Positions 1-8,409 of a stretch of DNA of 64,000 bases are shown here, piece after piece. The first letter of the stretch is position 1. Every line of letters starts with the position of its first letter. The position numbers and the translations under genes were made by a program. The notes under the pieces were generated by a model. It did not search any database, was not told the origin of the DNA, and saw nothing but the letters and a program-made list of their open reading frames with translations. Origin of the DNA: CAVRRZ01 sp963723745 (GTDB taxonomy: Bacteria; Actinomycetota; Actinomycetes; Mycobacteriales; Geodermatophilaceae); NCBI GenBank assembly GCA_963723745.1, contig CAVRRZ010000004.1, positions 682,001-746,000 of the forward strand, written 5' to 3'.

Positions 1-991
1 TTTCCACCAGCGGCGGGATCACCCTCGACCACGACACCCAGGTGTGCGTCGTCCCGAAGCCGAGACCCTCGTACAGACGCTGCGCGCCCGAGGAGTTCTC
101 CCCGTCCACCTCCAGCCCGGCCGACCCGCAGCCGGCCGCCGCCGCCACCTCCAGCGCCCGAGCGACCACCGCCTTCGACAGGCCGCGGCCGCGGGCGGCC
201 GGCACGACACCGATCTGGCCGTAGTACGCCTGCCGCGACCCGGTCGCCCTCGCCGCGGCCTCCGACACGTAGGTGAGCGCATAGCCGACGACCGCATCGT
301 CGCGCAGCGCGAGCACGGACAGGTCGGGGCGGAACGATCGGCGGCCGGTGAACATCACCTGCCACGACGCGACGTCGCGCTCGCTGGATCCGTAGTGCTC
401 GGTGAACGCGGCATTGTGCGCACGGCGCACCTCGTCGTCCCGAGCCGGGTCGAAGGGCACCAGGGCGAGGCCGCCGGCGTCGGGCACCGGAGGCAGGTCG
501 GTGAGCGGCCGCTCCATGTGGAAGAACCAGCGGACCTGCTCGAGACCCTCGCGGCGGAGCAGTCCCTCGAGGTCGCGCATCGTCGTGGGCACGGTGGCGG
601 TCAGCCGCGCGGTCGCCTCCGGATGCCGCTCGGCGTGCACCTCGGCCCCGCGGGCGAGCTGCCAGGACAGCAGCGCCCGGCCCAGCCCGCGCCCCCGCCG
701 CGAGGGGTGCACGCGGCCCTGCAGGTGCACGCCGTAAGCATCGCGGAACGTGGGCGGCGCGATCGCCGTGGCGTAGCCGACCACGGAGCCGTCCCCCTCG
801 ACGACGACGCCGTCGTGCGCCGGGTCCACCAGCTCGTTCACCCAGGCCTCGATCAGGTCGTCGGCGTCGAGATGCTCACCGGTGCGGTCGACCGGTTCGG
901 ACACGGCGAGCAGCGCGGCGACGGCGGGGGCGTCGGCCGCGCGCAGCGGCCGGGAGGTGTACCCGTCGGGCAGCGCGGGGAGGTCGGCCAC
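1..991 (-). CDS. GNAT-family N-acetyltransferase, two-domain, C-terminus cut by window edge
   Basis: Reads as a tandem GNAT protein of at least 330 residues. The N-terminal half carries an acetyl-CoA loop reading SRRGRGLGRALL (about residue 98), and the C-terminal half a second loop reading PAARGRGLSKAVV (about residue 270) followed by GLEVDGENSSGAQRLYEGLGF, typical of the last GNAT strands. Two fused GNAT domains occur in mycothiol synthase MshD and in many uncharacterised actinobacterial acetyltransferases; nothing here fixes the substrate. The GTG start at 991 lies 7 nt after a TAGCCT box, so the message is probably leaderless. The frame runs off position 1, so the last residues are missing. 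Confidence 0.8.
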   Translation of the reverse strand, partial: MADLPALPDGYTSRPLRAADAPAVAALLAVSEPVDRTGEHLDADDLIEAWVNELVDPAHDGVVVEGDGSVVGYATAIAPPTFRDAYGVHLQGRVHPSRRGRGLGRALLSWQLARGAEVHAERHPEATARLTATVPTTMRDLEGLLRREGLEQVRWFFHMERPLTDLPPVPDAGGLALVPFDPARDDEVRRAHNAAFTEHYGSSERDVASWQVMFTGRRSFRPDLSVLALRDDAVVGYALTYVSEAAARATGSRQAYYGQIGVVPAARGRGLSKAVVARALEVAAAAGCGSAGLEVDGENSSGAQRLYEGLGFGTTHTWVSWSRVIPPLVE

Positions 992-998
992 GGCCGCC

Positions 999-1004
999 AG
1001 GCTA
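999..1004 (-). promoter_or_regulatory. -10 box of the GNAT gene, leaderless start
   Basis: On the minus strand this reads TAGCCT and ends 7 nt before the GTG at 991. It is the same arrangement as at eleven other genes in the window and supports that start. Confidence 0.45.
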
Positions 1005-1024
1005 GGCCGACGCCGGGCCGCGGT

Positions 1025-2200
1025 TCAGGGGGCGGTGCGGACCGGCCGCGCGGCACCGATGGCGAGGGCGCCACCCAACAGCAGCCCGACGACGACGAGC
1101 AGCGCACGCAGGATGCCGGTGGACTCGGCGAGGAAACCGATCAGGGGCGGTCCGGCGAGGAACGCCGTGTACCCGATCGCGCTGACCACCGACACCCGGG
1201 CGGCGGCCCGAGCCGGGTCGTCGGAGGCCGCGCTCATGCCCACCGGGAAGCCCAGGGCCGCGCCCGCTCCCCACAGCACCGTGCCGACGATCGCCCACGG
1301 CAGCGAGCCGGCGAACACGAACAGCACGACCCCGGCGACGGCCGAGAGCACCGACACCCGCAGCGTGGCCACCCGGCCGAAGCGGTCGATCAGGCCGCCG
1401 CCGACGAGCCGGGCGGCGGTCATCGCCGTCACGAACACCGCGAACCCGGCGGCCGCCGCGGCACCGCTCACCCCGTAGCCGTCGACGAGTGCAACGGCGA
1501 GCCAGTCGTTGGCGGTGCCCTCCGTGAACGCGAACGCGAGCACCATGACGCCGATCAGCAGCGTGCGCGGCTCCCGCCAGGCCTGCGCGACGCCGGACGA
1601 CGTCCGCTCCTCGACGGGGGCGTCCACCGGCAGGAACGACCGCACCGCCGCCGCGAGCGCGGTGACCACCAGCCCTGCGGTGATCACGAGCTGCATCGCG
1701 AGCGAGACGTCCAGCGCGGCCGCCGCCGCCCCGGCGAGCGCGCCCACCACGGTGCCGAGGCTGAACGCGGCGTGGAAGCGGGGCATGATTCCCCGCGCCA
1801 GCCGGTGCTCGACGGCCGCGCCCTCCACGTTCATCGACACGTCCCACACCCCGACGCCGGCGCCGGTCAGGAACAGGCCGGCCCCCGCGGCAGGCACCGA
1901 CGTCCAGGCGAGGCCGGCGGCGAGCACGAGCAGGCCGCAGGTCGACAGCACCCCGGCGGTCAGCACGCTGCGCGCCGGGGCCAGCCGGTGCACCACCGGT
2001 CCGGACGCCGGCAGCGCGAGGACCGACCCGACCGACAGGCACAGCAGCAGCAGGCCCAGCTGGGCCGCGGTCAGGTCGAGCCGGTCGCGGGCGGCCGGCA
2101 CCCGGGCGATCCACGAGGCGAAGGCGAACCCGTTGAGCGCGAAGACGACGGCGACCGCGACGCGGGCGCGCTCGGCGGCGCGGACGCCGGTGCCGGTCAC
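1025..2200 (-). CDS. MFS transporter
   Basis: 391-residue integral membrane protein with about twelve hydrophobic helices, of the major facilitator superfamily. The segment GGLIDRFGRVATL (about residue 275) matches the cytoplasmic loop signature between helices, and GVWDVSMNVEGAAVE resembles the sugar/fucose-permease-like and YbjJ-like subgroup of actinobacterial MFS proteins. The substrate cannot be told. The GTG start at 2200 overlaps the stop of the upstream amidohydrolase (GTGA), so the two are probably co-transcribed and translationally coupled. This frame is intact, in contrast to the five genes immediately upstream. Confidence 0.85.
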   Translation of the reverse strand: MTGTGVRAAERARVAVAVVFALNGFAFASWIARVPAARDRLDLTAAQLGLLLLCLSVGSVLALPASGPVVHRLAPARSVLTAGVLSTCGLLVLAAGLAWTSVPAAGAGLFLTGAGVGVWDVSMNVEGAAVEHRLARGIMPRFHAAFSLGTVVGALAGAAAAALDVSLAMQLVITAGLVVTALAAAVRSFLPVDAPVEERTSSGVAQAWREPRTLLIGVMVLAFAFTEGTANDWLAVALVDGYGVSGAAAAAGFAVFVTAMTAARLVGGGLIDRFGRVATLRVSVLSAVAGVVLFVFAGSLPWAIVGTVLWGAGAALGFPVGMSAASDDPARAAARVSVVSAIGYTAFLAGPPLIGFLAESTGILRALLVVVGLLLGGALAIGAARPVRTAP

Positions 2201-3093
2201 GCCTCGATCTCGAACAGGCGGGCGCCGTTGCCCCAGAGCACCGCCCGCAGCCAGTCGTCGCCCAGGCCGAGCCGGTGCAGCGCGGCGAGCTGGTGGGCGT
2301 AGGGGTAGGGGATCGACGGGAAGTCGGTGCCCAGCAGCACCTTGTCGCGCAGCGCGGCCAGCCGGGGCAGGTCGGCGCGGTCGAAGGGGGCGAACTGCTC
2401 GGTGAAGTCGGTGGCGAACATCGTGGTGTCCAGGTGCACCCGCTCGAACCGCTCGGCCAGGCCGAGGAAGGCGCCGTACTCGGGCAGCCCGAGGTGCGCG
2501 ATGACCAGGCACAGCCGCGGATGCCGCGCGAGCAGCTCCGGTCGATCGGGCCGGGCCCGGTGTGCCGCCCCGGCCGCGGTCCCGAGCCGCAGTGGATGAC
2601 GACGGGCGTGCCGGTCTGCTCCAGCCGCGCCCACACCGGGTCGAGGTGCCGGTCGCGGGGGTCGAACCCGCCGACCTGGACGTGCACCTTGAACACCCGT
2701 GCTCCGCCGTCCAGGGCCTCGGCGACGTAGAACGGTGCCTCCGGCTCCGGGAAGAAGGTGGCCGAGCGGATCACCCGCGGGTGCGCGTCGGCGAAGGCCG
2801 CCGCCTCGTCGTTGAGCCACGCCGCCATGCCGGGCTTGTGCGGGTAGGGCAGCGTCGGAAAGGCGCGGACGCCGAGCCGCTCCAGCACCGCGAGCCGCTC
2901 GTCGACGTGCAGCTGGTAATGGATCGGCCATTCCCGGCCGTAGTTGCGGCCGGCCTCGGCGAAGAACTGCCAGACCTTGGCCTGCATCCGCGGCGGGCAG
3001 GAAGTGGACGTGCGCGTCGATCAGCCCGGGCAGCCCCAGCTCCCGCCAGAACCTCGGGACGTCCGCGTCGTCGGCAGGCGGGTGGACGGTCAC
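2197..3093 (-). pseudogene. Amidohydrolase (metal-dependent, TIM-barrel), frame broken twice
   Basis: The protein starts VTVHPPADDADVPRFW and soon reads LIDAHVHFLP, the HxH metal motif of the amidohydrolase-2 family. The reading frame then needs one base removed near 2995 (after HFLP) to continue as MQAKVWQFFAEAG, and one base added near 2547 to continue from IHCGSGPRPG into ELLARHPRLCLVIAHLG. With both corrections it gives a full-length protein of about 298 residues ending in GTDFPSIPYPYAHQLAAL and an Asp/His-rich active site. Its GTG start overlaps the stop of the oxidoreductase and its stop overlaps the MFS start. The function in this family ranges from decarboxylases to hydrolases and is not resolved. 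Sequencing error is likelier than true decay. Confidence 0.75.
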
Positions 3094-4020
3094 GGGAGCG
3101 TGACGACGACCTTGCCGCGCACGTGCCCACCCGGCGACGAGCCCTGCGCCGCGGCGGTCTGCTCGAGCGGGAACGCCTTGGCGATCGGCACCCGCAACTG
3201 GCCGGCGTCGGCCATGCGGGCCAAGCTCCTCCAGGTCGTGCTGATCCGGACGCACGAACACGTACCGGCCGCCCATGTCGTTGACCACCGGGTCGACCAC
3301 GGAGGCGATCCGCGAGACGTCGCGCACCTGCTCCGGGCGCGTCGGCCAGGGTGTCGCCGCCGACCAGGTCGAGCACCGCGTCGACCTGCTCGGGCAGCTG
3401 CTCGCTGACAGCGGACCGGCGGAGTAGTCGTAGACCTCGGCGGCGCCGGCGTCGGTCAGGAAGCCGTGGTTGCGCGGGCTCGCGGTGCCGATGACGTGCG
3501 CACCCAGCGCGACGGCGATCTGGACGGCGAAGAAGCCGACGCCGCCGGCGGCCCGGTGCACGAGCACGCGATCGCCCTCACCGACGTCAGCGCCTCGGTC
3601 AGCGCCTGATAGGCGGTCAGCCCGGCCAGCGGCAGCGCCCGGCGGCCTCGGCGAAGGACAGCGACGCCGGCTTGTGCGCCAGGCAGCGCTGCGGCGCGGG
3701 CACGAACTCGGCCGTCGTCCCCCACTGGACGTCGTCCCGGCGGACGTAGCCGAACACCTCGTCGCCGGGGGCGAACGCGGTGACCGCCGGGCCCACCGCC
3801 TCCACGACCCCGGCGACGTCCCAGCCGGGGATGATCGGGAAGCGGTGCGGGAAGAACGCCGGCCAGGTGGCCCTCGCGGATGCTCATGTCGACCGGGTTG
3901 ACCGCCGGCGGCGCGCACGCGGACCAGCACGGTGTCGGGGCCGACCGGCGGATCGGGCAGGTCGTCGCGGAGGGTCAGCACCTCGGTCCCGCCGAACCGG
4001 TCGTACGCGATGCCCCTCAT
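3090..4020 (-). pseudogene. NADP-dependent quinone oxidoreductase (MDR family), seven frame breaks
   Basis: Starts MRGIAYDRFGGTEVL, the usual opening of zinc-free quinone-oxidoreductase-like medium-chain dehydrogenases. Fragments in all three frames join into one protein: VDMSIREGHL, GPAVTAFAPGDEVFGYV, LTAYQALTEAL, VLVHRAAGGVGFFAVQIA (Rossmann fold), VLDLVGGDTLAD, ASVVDPVVNDMGGRYVFVRP and a C-terminal GKVVVTLP. I count seven single-base indels near 3911, 3857, 3645, 3580, 3409, 3338 and 3223. The ATG at 4020 overlaps the smpB stop. Every family motif is preserved once the indels are fixed, which argues for sequence errors rather than an old pseudogene. Confidence 0.75.
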
Positions 4021-4492
4021 CGGCGTCCCTTCACGTAGCGGCCGAACGCCTTCTGGATCTCCCGGCGGGAGTCGCGCTCGGCGAGGTCGTGCCGCTTGTC
4101 GTAGCTCTTCTTGCCCTTGGCCAGCGCGAGCGTGGCCTTGACCTTGCCGTCCTTGAAGTACAGGTCCAGCGGGACGAGGGTGAGCCCGCCCTCCTTGGTC
4201 TTGCCGATCAGCTTGTCGATCTCGACCGGTGCATGAGCACCTTGCGCTTGCGGCGCGGGGCGTGGTTGGTCCAGGTGCCCTGCGTGTACTCGGGGATGTG
4301 CACGTGCTGCAGCCACACCTCGCCGTCGTCGACCGAGGCGAACCCGTCGACGAGCGAGGCGCGGCCGGCACGCAGGCTCTTCACCTCGGTGCCGGTGAGC
4401 ACCAGACCCACCTCGAAGGTGTCCAGGATCGAGTAGTCGTGCCGCGCCTTCTTGTTCTGGGCGATGAACTTGCGCCCCTGTTCCCGCGGCAT
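4017..4492 (-). pseudogene. smpB: SsrA-binding protein SmpB, frame broken once
   Basis: SmpB binds the tRNA-like part of tmRNA and brings it to stalled ribosomes. The N-terminal part reads KFIAQNKKARHDYSIL and GLVLTGTEVKSLRAGRASL, the family signature, and the C-terminal part reads VEIDKLIGKTKEGGLTLVPL and KSYDKRHDLAERD, with the basic tail expected. The two halves are in different frames; adding one base near 4227 restores a protein of about 158 residues, the normal length. A -10 box TACCGT at 4504-4499 precedes the ATG at 4492 by 6 nt, so this start is probably leaderless. No tmRNA gene was recognised nearby. As smpB is normally conserved, a sequence error is the likely cause. Confidence 0.9.
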
Positions 4493-4498
4493 GCCACC

Positions 4499-4504
4499 AC
4501 GGTA
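4499..4504 (-). promoter_or_regulatory. -10 box of smpB
   Basis: Minus-strand TACCGT ending 6 nt before the smpB ATG. It lies just downstream of the long hairpin at 4513-4570, so smpB seems to have its own promoter separate from ftsEX. Confidence 0.5.
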
Positions 4505-4512
4505 CTTCCCGC

Positions 4513-4570
4513 CGAGATCTGCACACTCGTACGCGTCCGGGCGCTGATGCGTACGAGTGTGCAGATCTCG
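4513..4570. repeat. Long perfect inverted repeat between ftsX and smpB
   Basis: Two perfectly complementary 22-bp arms, 4513-4534 and 4549-4570, separated by a 14-nt loop. The arms hold the words GATCTGCACACTCG and CGTACG, which are less GC-rich than the surroundings. The hairpin begins 4 bp beyond the ftsX stop and ends before the smpB promoter. It lacks a U-tract, so it would be a terminator of the actinobacterial stem-only kind, or a different structural element. Compare 28766-28826, 29865-29936 and 40900-40973. Confidence 0.85.
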
Positions 4571-4574
4571 CGGG

Positions 4575-5462
4575 CTACAACCGGACGTAGAGGCGCAGGG
4601 TGACGTACGCGGCGAGGCGGCCAGTCCGACGCCGACGCCGGTGACGATCAGGCTGTTCGTCACGATCGCGCCCCAGTCGACCGCGGGGATGATGCCGGCC
4701 TTGATCGGCCCGGCGCAGCGTGTCGTCGACGAACAGCACCTTGGTCAGGATCAGCCCGCCGGCGGCGAGCAGCCCGCCGATGAGGCCGGCGACCGCGGCC
4801 TCGAGGATGAACGGCAGCTGGGTGTACCAGCGCGAGGCGCCGACCAGCCGCATGATGTTGGTTTCGTTGCGCCGGTTGAACGCGGCCAGCTGGATGGTGT
4901 TCGAGATCAGCAGCAACGCCGCCAGCGCCTGGACCACCGCCACGGCGATCGTCGCGTTGCGGGCCCCGTTGAGCAGGCTGAACAGCCGGTCGAGGAAGTC
5001 GCCCTCGTCGCGCACCTGGTCGACGCCGTTCTCCCCGTTGGGGAACTGCTCGGCGATGACCGCGTAGCGCTCCGGGTTGACCAGCTCGACGCGGAAGCTC
5101 TCCGGGAGCGCGTCGGCCGGGGTGTTCTCGACCAGCTCGGGCTGCTGGCTGAACTGCTGCTGGAAGCGCTCGTAGGCCTCTTCCTTGGACTCGTAGAGGA
5201 AGCCTGGCCACCTCGGGCGAGGTCCTCGAGCTCGCTGCTCGATCGCCGCGCGCTGCTCGTCGGTGACGTCGTCGGCCAGGAAGATGGAGACCTGCACCTT
5301 GTCGTAGTAGATCTCCCTCATCTCGGAGATCATCCCGGCGATCAGCAGGCCGGTGCCCATGAGTCCGAGCGAGATGGCGGTCGTCAGGATCATCGCGACC
5401 GTCATGGTCAGGTTGCGACGCAGCCCGGTGGCCACCTCGGAGAGGACGAAGTTGACGCGCAT
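4575..5462 (-). CDS. ftsX: Cell-division ABC transporter permease FtsX (frame scrambled in two short stretches)
   Basis: FtsX is the membrane partner of FtsE and activates peptidoglycan hydrolases at the septum. It starts MRVNFVLSEVATGLRRNLTM with a first membrane helix, an extracellular domain ending KEEAYERFQQQFSQQPELV, and three C-terminal helices including NETNIMRLVGASRWY. As read it is 295 residues, close to the family length. Two stretches are out of frame but restore themselves: 5205-5238 (three extra bases turn ELEDLPEVAGFLYES into nonsense) and 4613-4718 (one extra and one missing base). These match the error patch affecting its neighbours. It lies 72 bp downstream of ftsE on the same strand. 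Confidence 0.9.
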   Translation of the reverse strand: MRVNFVLSEVATGLRRNLTMTVAMILTTAISLGLMGTGLLIAGMISEMREIYYDKVQVSIFLADDVTDEQRAAIEQRARGPRPRWPGFLYESKEEAYERFQQQFSQQPELVENTPADALPESFRVELVNPERYAVIAEQFPNGENGVDQVRDEGDFLDRLFSLLNGARNATIAVAVVQALAALLLISNTIQLAAFNRRNETNIMRLVGASRWYTQLPFILEAAVAGLIGGLLAAGGLILTKVLFVDDTLRRADQGRHHPRGRLGRDRDEQPDRHRRRRRTGRLAAYVTLRLYVRL

Positions 5463-5534
5463 GTATTTCCTGTCAGGACGGACGCGGTAGGAGGTCGGAC
5501 GGCAGGCTCGCACCTGCCGAGTTCACGACGGGTT

Positions 5535-6226
5535 CTATCGGCCCACGCCGTAGACGCCGCGCGACTGGTCGCGGGTGAGGACTGCCCCCGTTGAGCTCGA
5601 TGACGCGGCGGCGCATGGAGTCGACGATGTGGTAGTCGTGCGTCGCCATGACCACCGTGGTGCCGGTGCGGTTGATCCGCTCCAGCAGCAGCATGATGCC
5701 CTCGCTGGTCTCCGGGTCGAGGTTTCCGGTGGGCTCGTCGGCCAGCAGCACCAGCGGCCGGTTGACGAACGCGCGGGCGATGGCCACCCGCTGCTGCTCA
5801 CCACCGGAGAGCTCGCTGGGCAGCCGGTGCGCCTTGCCCTCCAGGCCGACCATCTCGAGCACCTCGGGCACGACCCGCTTGATCGTGCGCGTGCGGCTTG
5901 TTGATCACCTCGAGGGCGAACGCGACGTTCTGCGCCACGGTGCGGTCCCGCAGCAGCCGGAAGTCCTGGAAGACGCAGCCCATCGTGCGGCGCAGCTTCG
6001 GCACGTTCCACTTGCTCATCGTGTTCAGCGTCTTGTCGTTGACGATGACGGTGCCCGAGGTCGGGTCCTCCTCCTTCAGCAGCAGCCGGAGGAAGGTCGA
6101 CTTGCCCGAGCCGGAGGAGCCGATGAGGAAGACGAACTCGCCCTTCTCGATCTCGGTGGACACGTCGTCCAGGGCCGGCCGGGCGCTCGCCGGGTAGAGC
6201 TTGGTGACGTGTTGCAGTTCGATCAC
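5535..6226 (-). pseudogene. ftsE: Cell-division ATP-binding protein FtsE, frame broken twice
   Basis: ABC-type ATPase that pairs with FtsX at the division site. Seen in order: Walker A GSSGSGKST, Q-loop FQDFRLL, signature LSGGEQQRVAIARA, Walker B LLADEPTGNLD and H-loop ATHDYHIVD. One base is missing near 5895 (after EVINKP) and one extra base lies near 5586 (after VIELNGG); with both corrected it is about 230 residues, ending DQSRGVYGVGR, the normal length. The GTG at 6226 is 8 nt from a TACCGT box, suggesting a leaderless ftsE-ftsX message. FtsE upstream of FtsX and downstream of prfB is the usual actinobacterial order prfB-ftsE-ftsX-smpB. Confidence 0.9.
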
Positions 6227-6234
6227 GAGGCGCC

Positions 6235-6240
6235 ACGGTA
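6235..6240 (-). promoter_or_regulatory. -10 box of ftsE
   Basis: Minus-strand TACCGT, 8 nt before the GTG at 6226. The 126-bp space to prfB holds no other clear signal. Confidence 0.5.
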
Positions 6241-6352
6241 CCTGCATCGCGCACCGTCAGGAGCCGTTCGGCGCGAAACGCTCCGGCGCTTTCCGGGAGG
6301 CGGTGCCCGCTGGCCTGCGCAGAACCCGGAACCTGCGGATCGGCTGTGAGTC

Positions 6353-7465
6353 TCAGCTCGCCGGGACGGTCTCCTGCTGGCGCCGCCACCGGATGCCGGC
6401 CTCGATGAACGCGTCGATGTCGCCGTCGAGGACGGCGGCGGTGTTGCCGGTCTCCTGCTCGGTCCGCAGGTCCTTGACCATCTGGTACGGGTGCAGCACG
6501 TAGGAGCGCATCTGGTTGCCCCAGCTGCTGCCCTCGCCCTTGAGCGCGTCCATCTCGGCGCGCTGCTCCTCCTGGCGGACGACGAGCAGCCGGGCCTGCA
6601 GCACGCGCAGCGCCGCGGCCCGGTTCTGGATCTGGCTCTTCTCGTTCTGGCAGGACACGACGATGCCGGTCGGGATGTGCGTCATCCGGACGGCGGAGTC
6701 GGTGGTGTTGACGCTCTGCCCGCCGGGCCCGGAGGAGCGGAAGACGTCGACCCGGATCTCGTTCTCGGGGATGTCGACGTGGTCGGTCTGCTCGACGACC
6801 GGCAGCACCTCGACGCCGGCGAACGACGTCTGCCGCCGGCCCTGGTTGTCGAACGGCGAGATGCGCACCAGCCGGTGCGTGCCCTGCTCGACCGACAGCG
6901 TGCCGTAGGCGTAGGGCACCTTGACCGCGAACGTGGCCGACTTGATGCCGGCCTCCTCCGCGTAGCTGACGTCGTAGACCTCGGTCGGGTACTTGTGCCG
7001 CTCCGCCCAGCGCAGGTACATGCGCATGAGCATCTCGGCGAAGTCGGCGGCGTCCACGCCGCCGGCCTCGGACCGGATGGTGACCAGCGCCTCGCGGGAG
7101 TCGTACTCACCCGAGAGCAGGGTGCGCACCTCGAGCTCGTCGATCGCGGTGCGGATGCTCTCCAGCTCGCGCTCGGTCTCGGCGATGGTCGCCTCGTCGT
7201 TCTCCTCGGCGGCCATCTCGTGCATCAGCCCGACGTCGTCGAGCCGGCTGCGCAGCTCCTCGACCCGGCGCAGGTCGCCCTGCAGGTAGGACAGCTTGGA
7301 GGTCAGCGCCTGGGCGGCCTCGACGTCGTTCCAGAGGTCGGGGGCCGCGGCCTGCTGCTCCAGCTCGGCGACCTCCCGGCGGAGCCGGTCGACGTCGAGG
7401 ACGGCCTCGATCGACGACAGGGTCGTGCTGAGTTCGTCGAGGACGGCGGAGAAGTCAGCGGCCAC
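6353..7465 (-). CDS. prfB: Peptide chain release factor 2
   Basis: RF2 ends translation at UGA and UAA codons. The 370-residue product has the N-terminal coiled coil, the SPF codon-recognition tripeptide in RISPFDNQGRR (about residue 198) and the catalytic GGQ loop in SSGPGGQSVNTTDSAVRMTH (about residue 250). There is no in-frame UGA and no programmed frameshift of the kind known in E. coli prfB; the frame is continuous. The GTG start at 7465 follows a TACCCT box by 8 nt, while longer versions would extend through the promoter. This gene is intact although it lies directly beside the error patch. Confidence 0.97.
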   Translation of the reverse strand: MAADFSAVLDELSTTLSSIEAVLDVDRLRREVAELEQQAAAPDLWNDVEAAQALTSKLSYLQGDLRRVEELRSRLDDVGLMHEMAAEENDEATIAETERELESIRTAIDELEVRTLLSGEYDSREALVTIRSEAGGVDAADFAEMLMRMYLRWAERHKYPTEVYDVSYAEEAGIKSATFAVKVPYAYGTLSVEQGTHRLVRISPFDNQGRRQTSFAGVEVLPVVEQTDHVDIPENEIRVDVFRSSGPGGQSVNTTDSAVRMTHIPTGIVVSCQNEKSQIQNRAAALRVLQARLLVVRQEEQRAEMDALKGEGSSWGNQMRSYVLHPYQMVKDLRTEQETGNTAAVLDGDIDAFIEAGIRWRRQQETVPAS

Positions 7466-7473
7466 GTCGATCC

Positions 7474-7479
7474 AGGGTA
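7474..7479 (-). promoter_or_regulatory. -10 box of prfB
   Basis: Minus-strand TACCCT, 8 nt before the GTG at 7465; it decides that start over upstream in-frame codons. Confidence 0.5.
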
Positions 7480-7511
7480 GTGGTGTCGGGCGGGCGGGTA
7501 CTGCCCGGAGC

Positions 7512-7811
7512 ATGACATCCACTCCGAACGACCCCGGTCCACGCCGGTCGCGGGAGGAGTACGAGCAGGGCCTCCCGGACTACCACGACCCGACGGCGGG
7601 TTTCGGCGGCGCTCCCCCGGCCCAGTCCGCGCTCACCCTGCGGCTGGCGCTGGCGATCTTCGGCCTGATCGTGTGCCTCGTCGGCGGGCTGGTGCTGCTG
7701 GCCACGCCGCTGCCGGTCTTCTTCCCGGTCGCGTTGTTCGTGCTCGCCGCGGTGGCCGTCGTGGACCTGGTGGTGATCATCCGCCGCAAGCTCCGGGGCG
7801 AGCCCGGCTGA
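7512..7811 (+). CDS. Small membrane protein, DUF6343-like
   Basis: 99 residues. A polar N-terminus (PRRSREEYEQGLPDYHDPTAGFG) is followed by two hydrophobic helices (LALAIFGLIVCLVGGLVLLA and FFPVALFVLAAVAVVDLVVII) and a short basic tail RRKLRGEPG. The layout fits the DUF6343 family of actinobacterial membrane proteins, whose role is unknown. It is divergent from prfB, 46 bp away, with ATG at 7512. Family assignment is from memory of the pattern and not certain. Confidence 0.7.
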   Translation: MTSTPNDPGPRRSREEYEQGLPDYHDPTAGFGGAPPAQSALTLRLALAIFGLIVCLVGGLVLLATPLPVFFPVALFVLAAVAVVDLVVIIRRKLRGEPG

Positions 7812-7912
7812 CGCAGGACGACGCCGGGATCCCGCGCCCCGGACGATTCGCGATCGCACTTCTCGATGGCACCCTGCGCCCGCAGCCGTCCGATGCGGGA
7901 GGAGCACCCCAG

Positions 7913-8401
7913 ATGACCGGCACCCATCGCGCGCCGCAACAGGCCGCGGATCCCTACCTGACCGAGCAGGGCCTGACCGGCGGCTCCTGGGCGCCGACCG
8001 GGCCTCGCCGGGAGCCGCCCGGCAGTGCGTGGGAGAACTGGGCGATCTTCGCCGGGGTTCTGCTGCTCGTGGCCGGCGTCGCCCACGTGCTCATCGGCCT
8101 GCTGGCGCTGTTCGACGCGAGCTACTTCGATCCGGCCGAGAGCGACCCGTCCTTCCGCATCGGCTACACCGCCTGGGGCTGGATCCAGGTCGCCGGCGGA
8201 GGCCTGCTCATCGCCGCCGGCTCCGGCGTCCTGGGCAGGAAGGAGTGGGCGCGCCTGGTCGCGATCGTCCTCGCCGCGGTCAACGCGGTCAGCGCACTGG
8301 CGTTCCTGCCCGCCGCACCGGCGTGGGGGCTGATCCTGGTCGCGTTGAACGTCGTGATCGTCTACGCGCTCACCGTGCACCGCCACGACAGCTACGGGTG
8401 A
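7913..8401 (+). CDS. DUF7144-type four-helix membrane protein
   Basis: 162 residues: a polar N-terminal 40 residues and then four hydrophobic segments (AIFAGVLLLVAGVAHVLIGL, GWIQVAGGGLLIAAGSGVLG, LVAIVLAAVNAVSALAFL, WGLILVALNVVIVYALTV). The run LFDASYFDPAESDP between helices 1 and 2 and WGWIQVAGG are typical of a widespread actinobacterial family of unknown function. A GGAGG-like ribosome site at 7898-7903 supports the ATG at 7913. Confidence 0.75.
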   Translation: MTGTHRAPQQAADPYLTEQGLTGGSWAPTGPRREPPGSAWENWAIFAGVLLLVAGVAHVLIGLLALFDASYFDPAESDPSFRIGYTAWGWIQVAGGGLLIAAGSGVLGRKEWARLVAIVLAAVNAVSALAFLPAAPAWGLILVALNVVIVYALTVHRHDSYG

Positions 8402-8409
8402 CGCGGGGA

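Noticed and set aside
44..2302. A 752-codon plus-strand open frame across the GNAT and MFS genes
   Set aside because: Low-complexity Arg/Gly/His composition and complete overlap with two recognisable minus-strand genes.
7465..7522. Longer N-terminus of prfB starting at 7522
   Set aside because: The extension lacks conservation with RF2, crosses the -10 box and the 5' end of the divergent gene.
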